DNA from: Bacillota bacterium | Lineage (GTDB): Bacteria; Bacillota; Clostridia; Lachnospirales; Lachnospiraceae | DNA length: 64,000 nt | Direction of reading: 5' to 3' | Assembly: GCA_023386815.1 (NCBI GenBank) | Contig: JAEWIZ010000019.1 | Location: 1-64,000, forward strand | In this document: piece after piece, positions 63,674 through 64,000 of the stretch | How the letters are laid out: every line of letters starts with the position of its first letter | How positions within the stretch are numbered: the stretch's first letter is position 1 | The notes under the pieces: model-generated | Databases searched by the model: none | The model's input: the letters and a program-made list of their open reading frames with translations, nothing else | Told to the model about the DNA's origin: nothing | Program-made: the position numbers and the translations under genes

Positions 63674-64000
63674 ATGACGTGGGAATGGTTAGTTAGAATA
63701 GTAACAGAGAATTGGAGGTCATTTTTATTAGGTGCAGGAGTAACGCTCCTAATCTCTATTACCGGTACGATTCTAGGTTCCGTCATTGGTTTATTGATTG
63801 GTACAGTTCGAACAATTCCAATGCCGGACAAGGGATTTAAAAGAGGTTGCTTAAAAGTGGTTAATGGATTCTTAACCGCTTATGTAGAGTTTTTCCGTGG
63901 TACTCCAATGATTGTACAGGCAATGGTAATTTATTATGGTTCCGCTCAAGGACTGGGAATTAATATGAATCCCCTTGGAGCAGCCTTGCTGATCGTGTCC
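63674..64000 (+). CDS. Amino-acid ABC transporter permease (partial, runs off window)
   Basis: The first 109 codons of a HisM/GlnP-type permease, open to the window edge. WRSFLLGAGVTLLISITGTI is the first helix, IGLLIGTVRTIPMP the following loop, and YVEFFRGTPMIVQAMVIYYG is the conserved EFFRGTP segment of polar amino-acid permeases. It overlaps a four-codon frame (ATG GTG TTC TTA TGA) that begins just after GGAAAGG, so translation may be coupled. With the upstream lipoprotein it should import lysine; the ATPase gene is expected next, outside the window. Confidence 0.93.
   Translation, partial: MTWEWLVRIVTENWRSFLLGAGVTLLISITGTILGSVIGLLIGTVRTIPMPDKGFKRGCLKVVNGFLTAYVEFFRGTPMIVQAMVIYYGSAQGLGINMNPLGAALLIVS

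Noticed and set aside
1..64000. CRISPR array
   Set aside because: The only regular repeats (20 bp without spacers, 17-18 bp, 15 bp) are head-to-tail and lack unique spacers; no cas genes were seen.

Overview
This is a low-GC, AT-rich Gram-positive chromosome segment. Strong AGGAGG-type ribosome binding sites, TTGACA/TATAAT promoters, many hairpin+T-run terminators, GH2/GH36/GH65 sugar enzymes, a YesM/YesN-type two-component system, a lysine riboswitch and a large 2-hydroxyacyl-CoA dehydratase activase all point to a plant-sugar-degrading anaerobic clostridium. Lachnospiraceae (Lachnoclostridium/Clostridium phytofermentans-like) is the best guess; this is inferred from gene content, not from a database match.

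Layout. 1-120: six 20-bp tandem repeats at the window edge, probably the terminal transposase-binding array of an IS21/Tn7-like element lying to the left. 347-3181: DUF2975 membrane protein plus its small XRE regulator, a DUF4173/4153 membrane protein and a small membrane protein. 3332-5270: two family-2 glycosyltransferases for surface polysaccharide. 5508-7397: ilvN-ilvC branched-chain amino acid operon with a consensus promoter and a folded leader. 7589-8194: HAD phosphatase. 8533-14221: TetR regulator, GH2 and GH36 enzymes (galactoside utilisation). 15144-17668: B12-binding-domain protein translationally coupled to a MacB/FtsX-type ABC transporter. 17906-22150: giant dehydratase activase. 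22711-32567: a complete sugar module of DUF4432 mutarotase-like protein, sensor kinase, AraC-type response regulator, sugar ABC transporter and GH65 phosphorylase. 33029-38662: 1877-residue secreted repeat protein. 38998-42532: heterodimeric ABC exporter with one degenerate ATP site. 42809-44651 (minus): ECF sigma factor with a DUF4179 anti-sigma-like membrane protein. 44909-48507: CHASE3 hybrid kinase, single-domain receiver and receiver-GGDEF diguanylate cyclase. 48750-50888: chemoreceptor. 50985-54902 (minus): aroF-tyrA-aroA (DAHP synthase, prephenate dehydrogenase, EPSP synthase) from a consensus promoter. 55312-57647: an EF-G paralogue behind a long structured leader with two related 59-nt units. 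57648-59365: NCS2/AzgA-type purine permease behind a three-way-junction leader. 59583-61979: zinc-ribbon membrane protein and a second DUF4153 protein. 62144-64000: lysine riboswitch controlling an amino-acid ABC transporter, whose permease runs off the window.

Most of the window is ordinary core and carbohydrate metabolism. The parts most likely to hold something undescribed are the two structured leaders (EF-G paralogue and purine permease), the B12-binding/ABC coupling, the branched-chain reductoisomerase with an acidic cofactor loop, and small ORFs with odd starts or their own terminators. No CRISPR array, rRNA or tRNA gene was seen.
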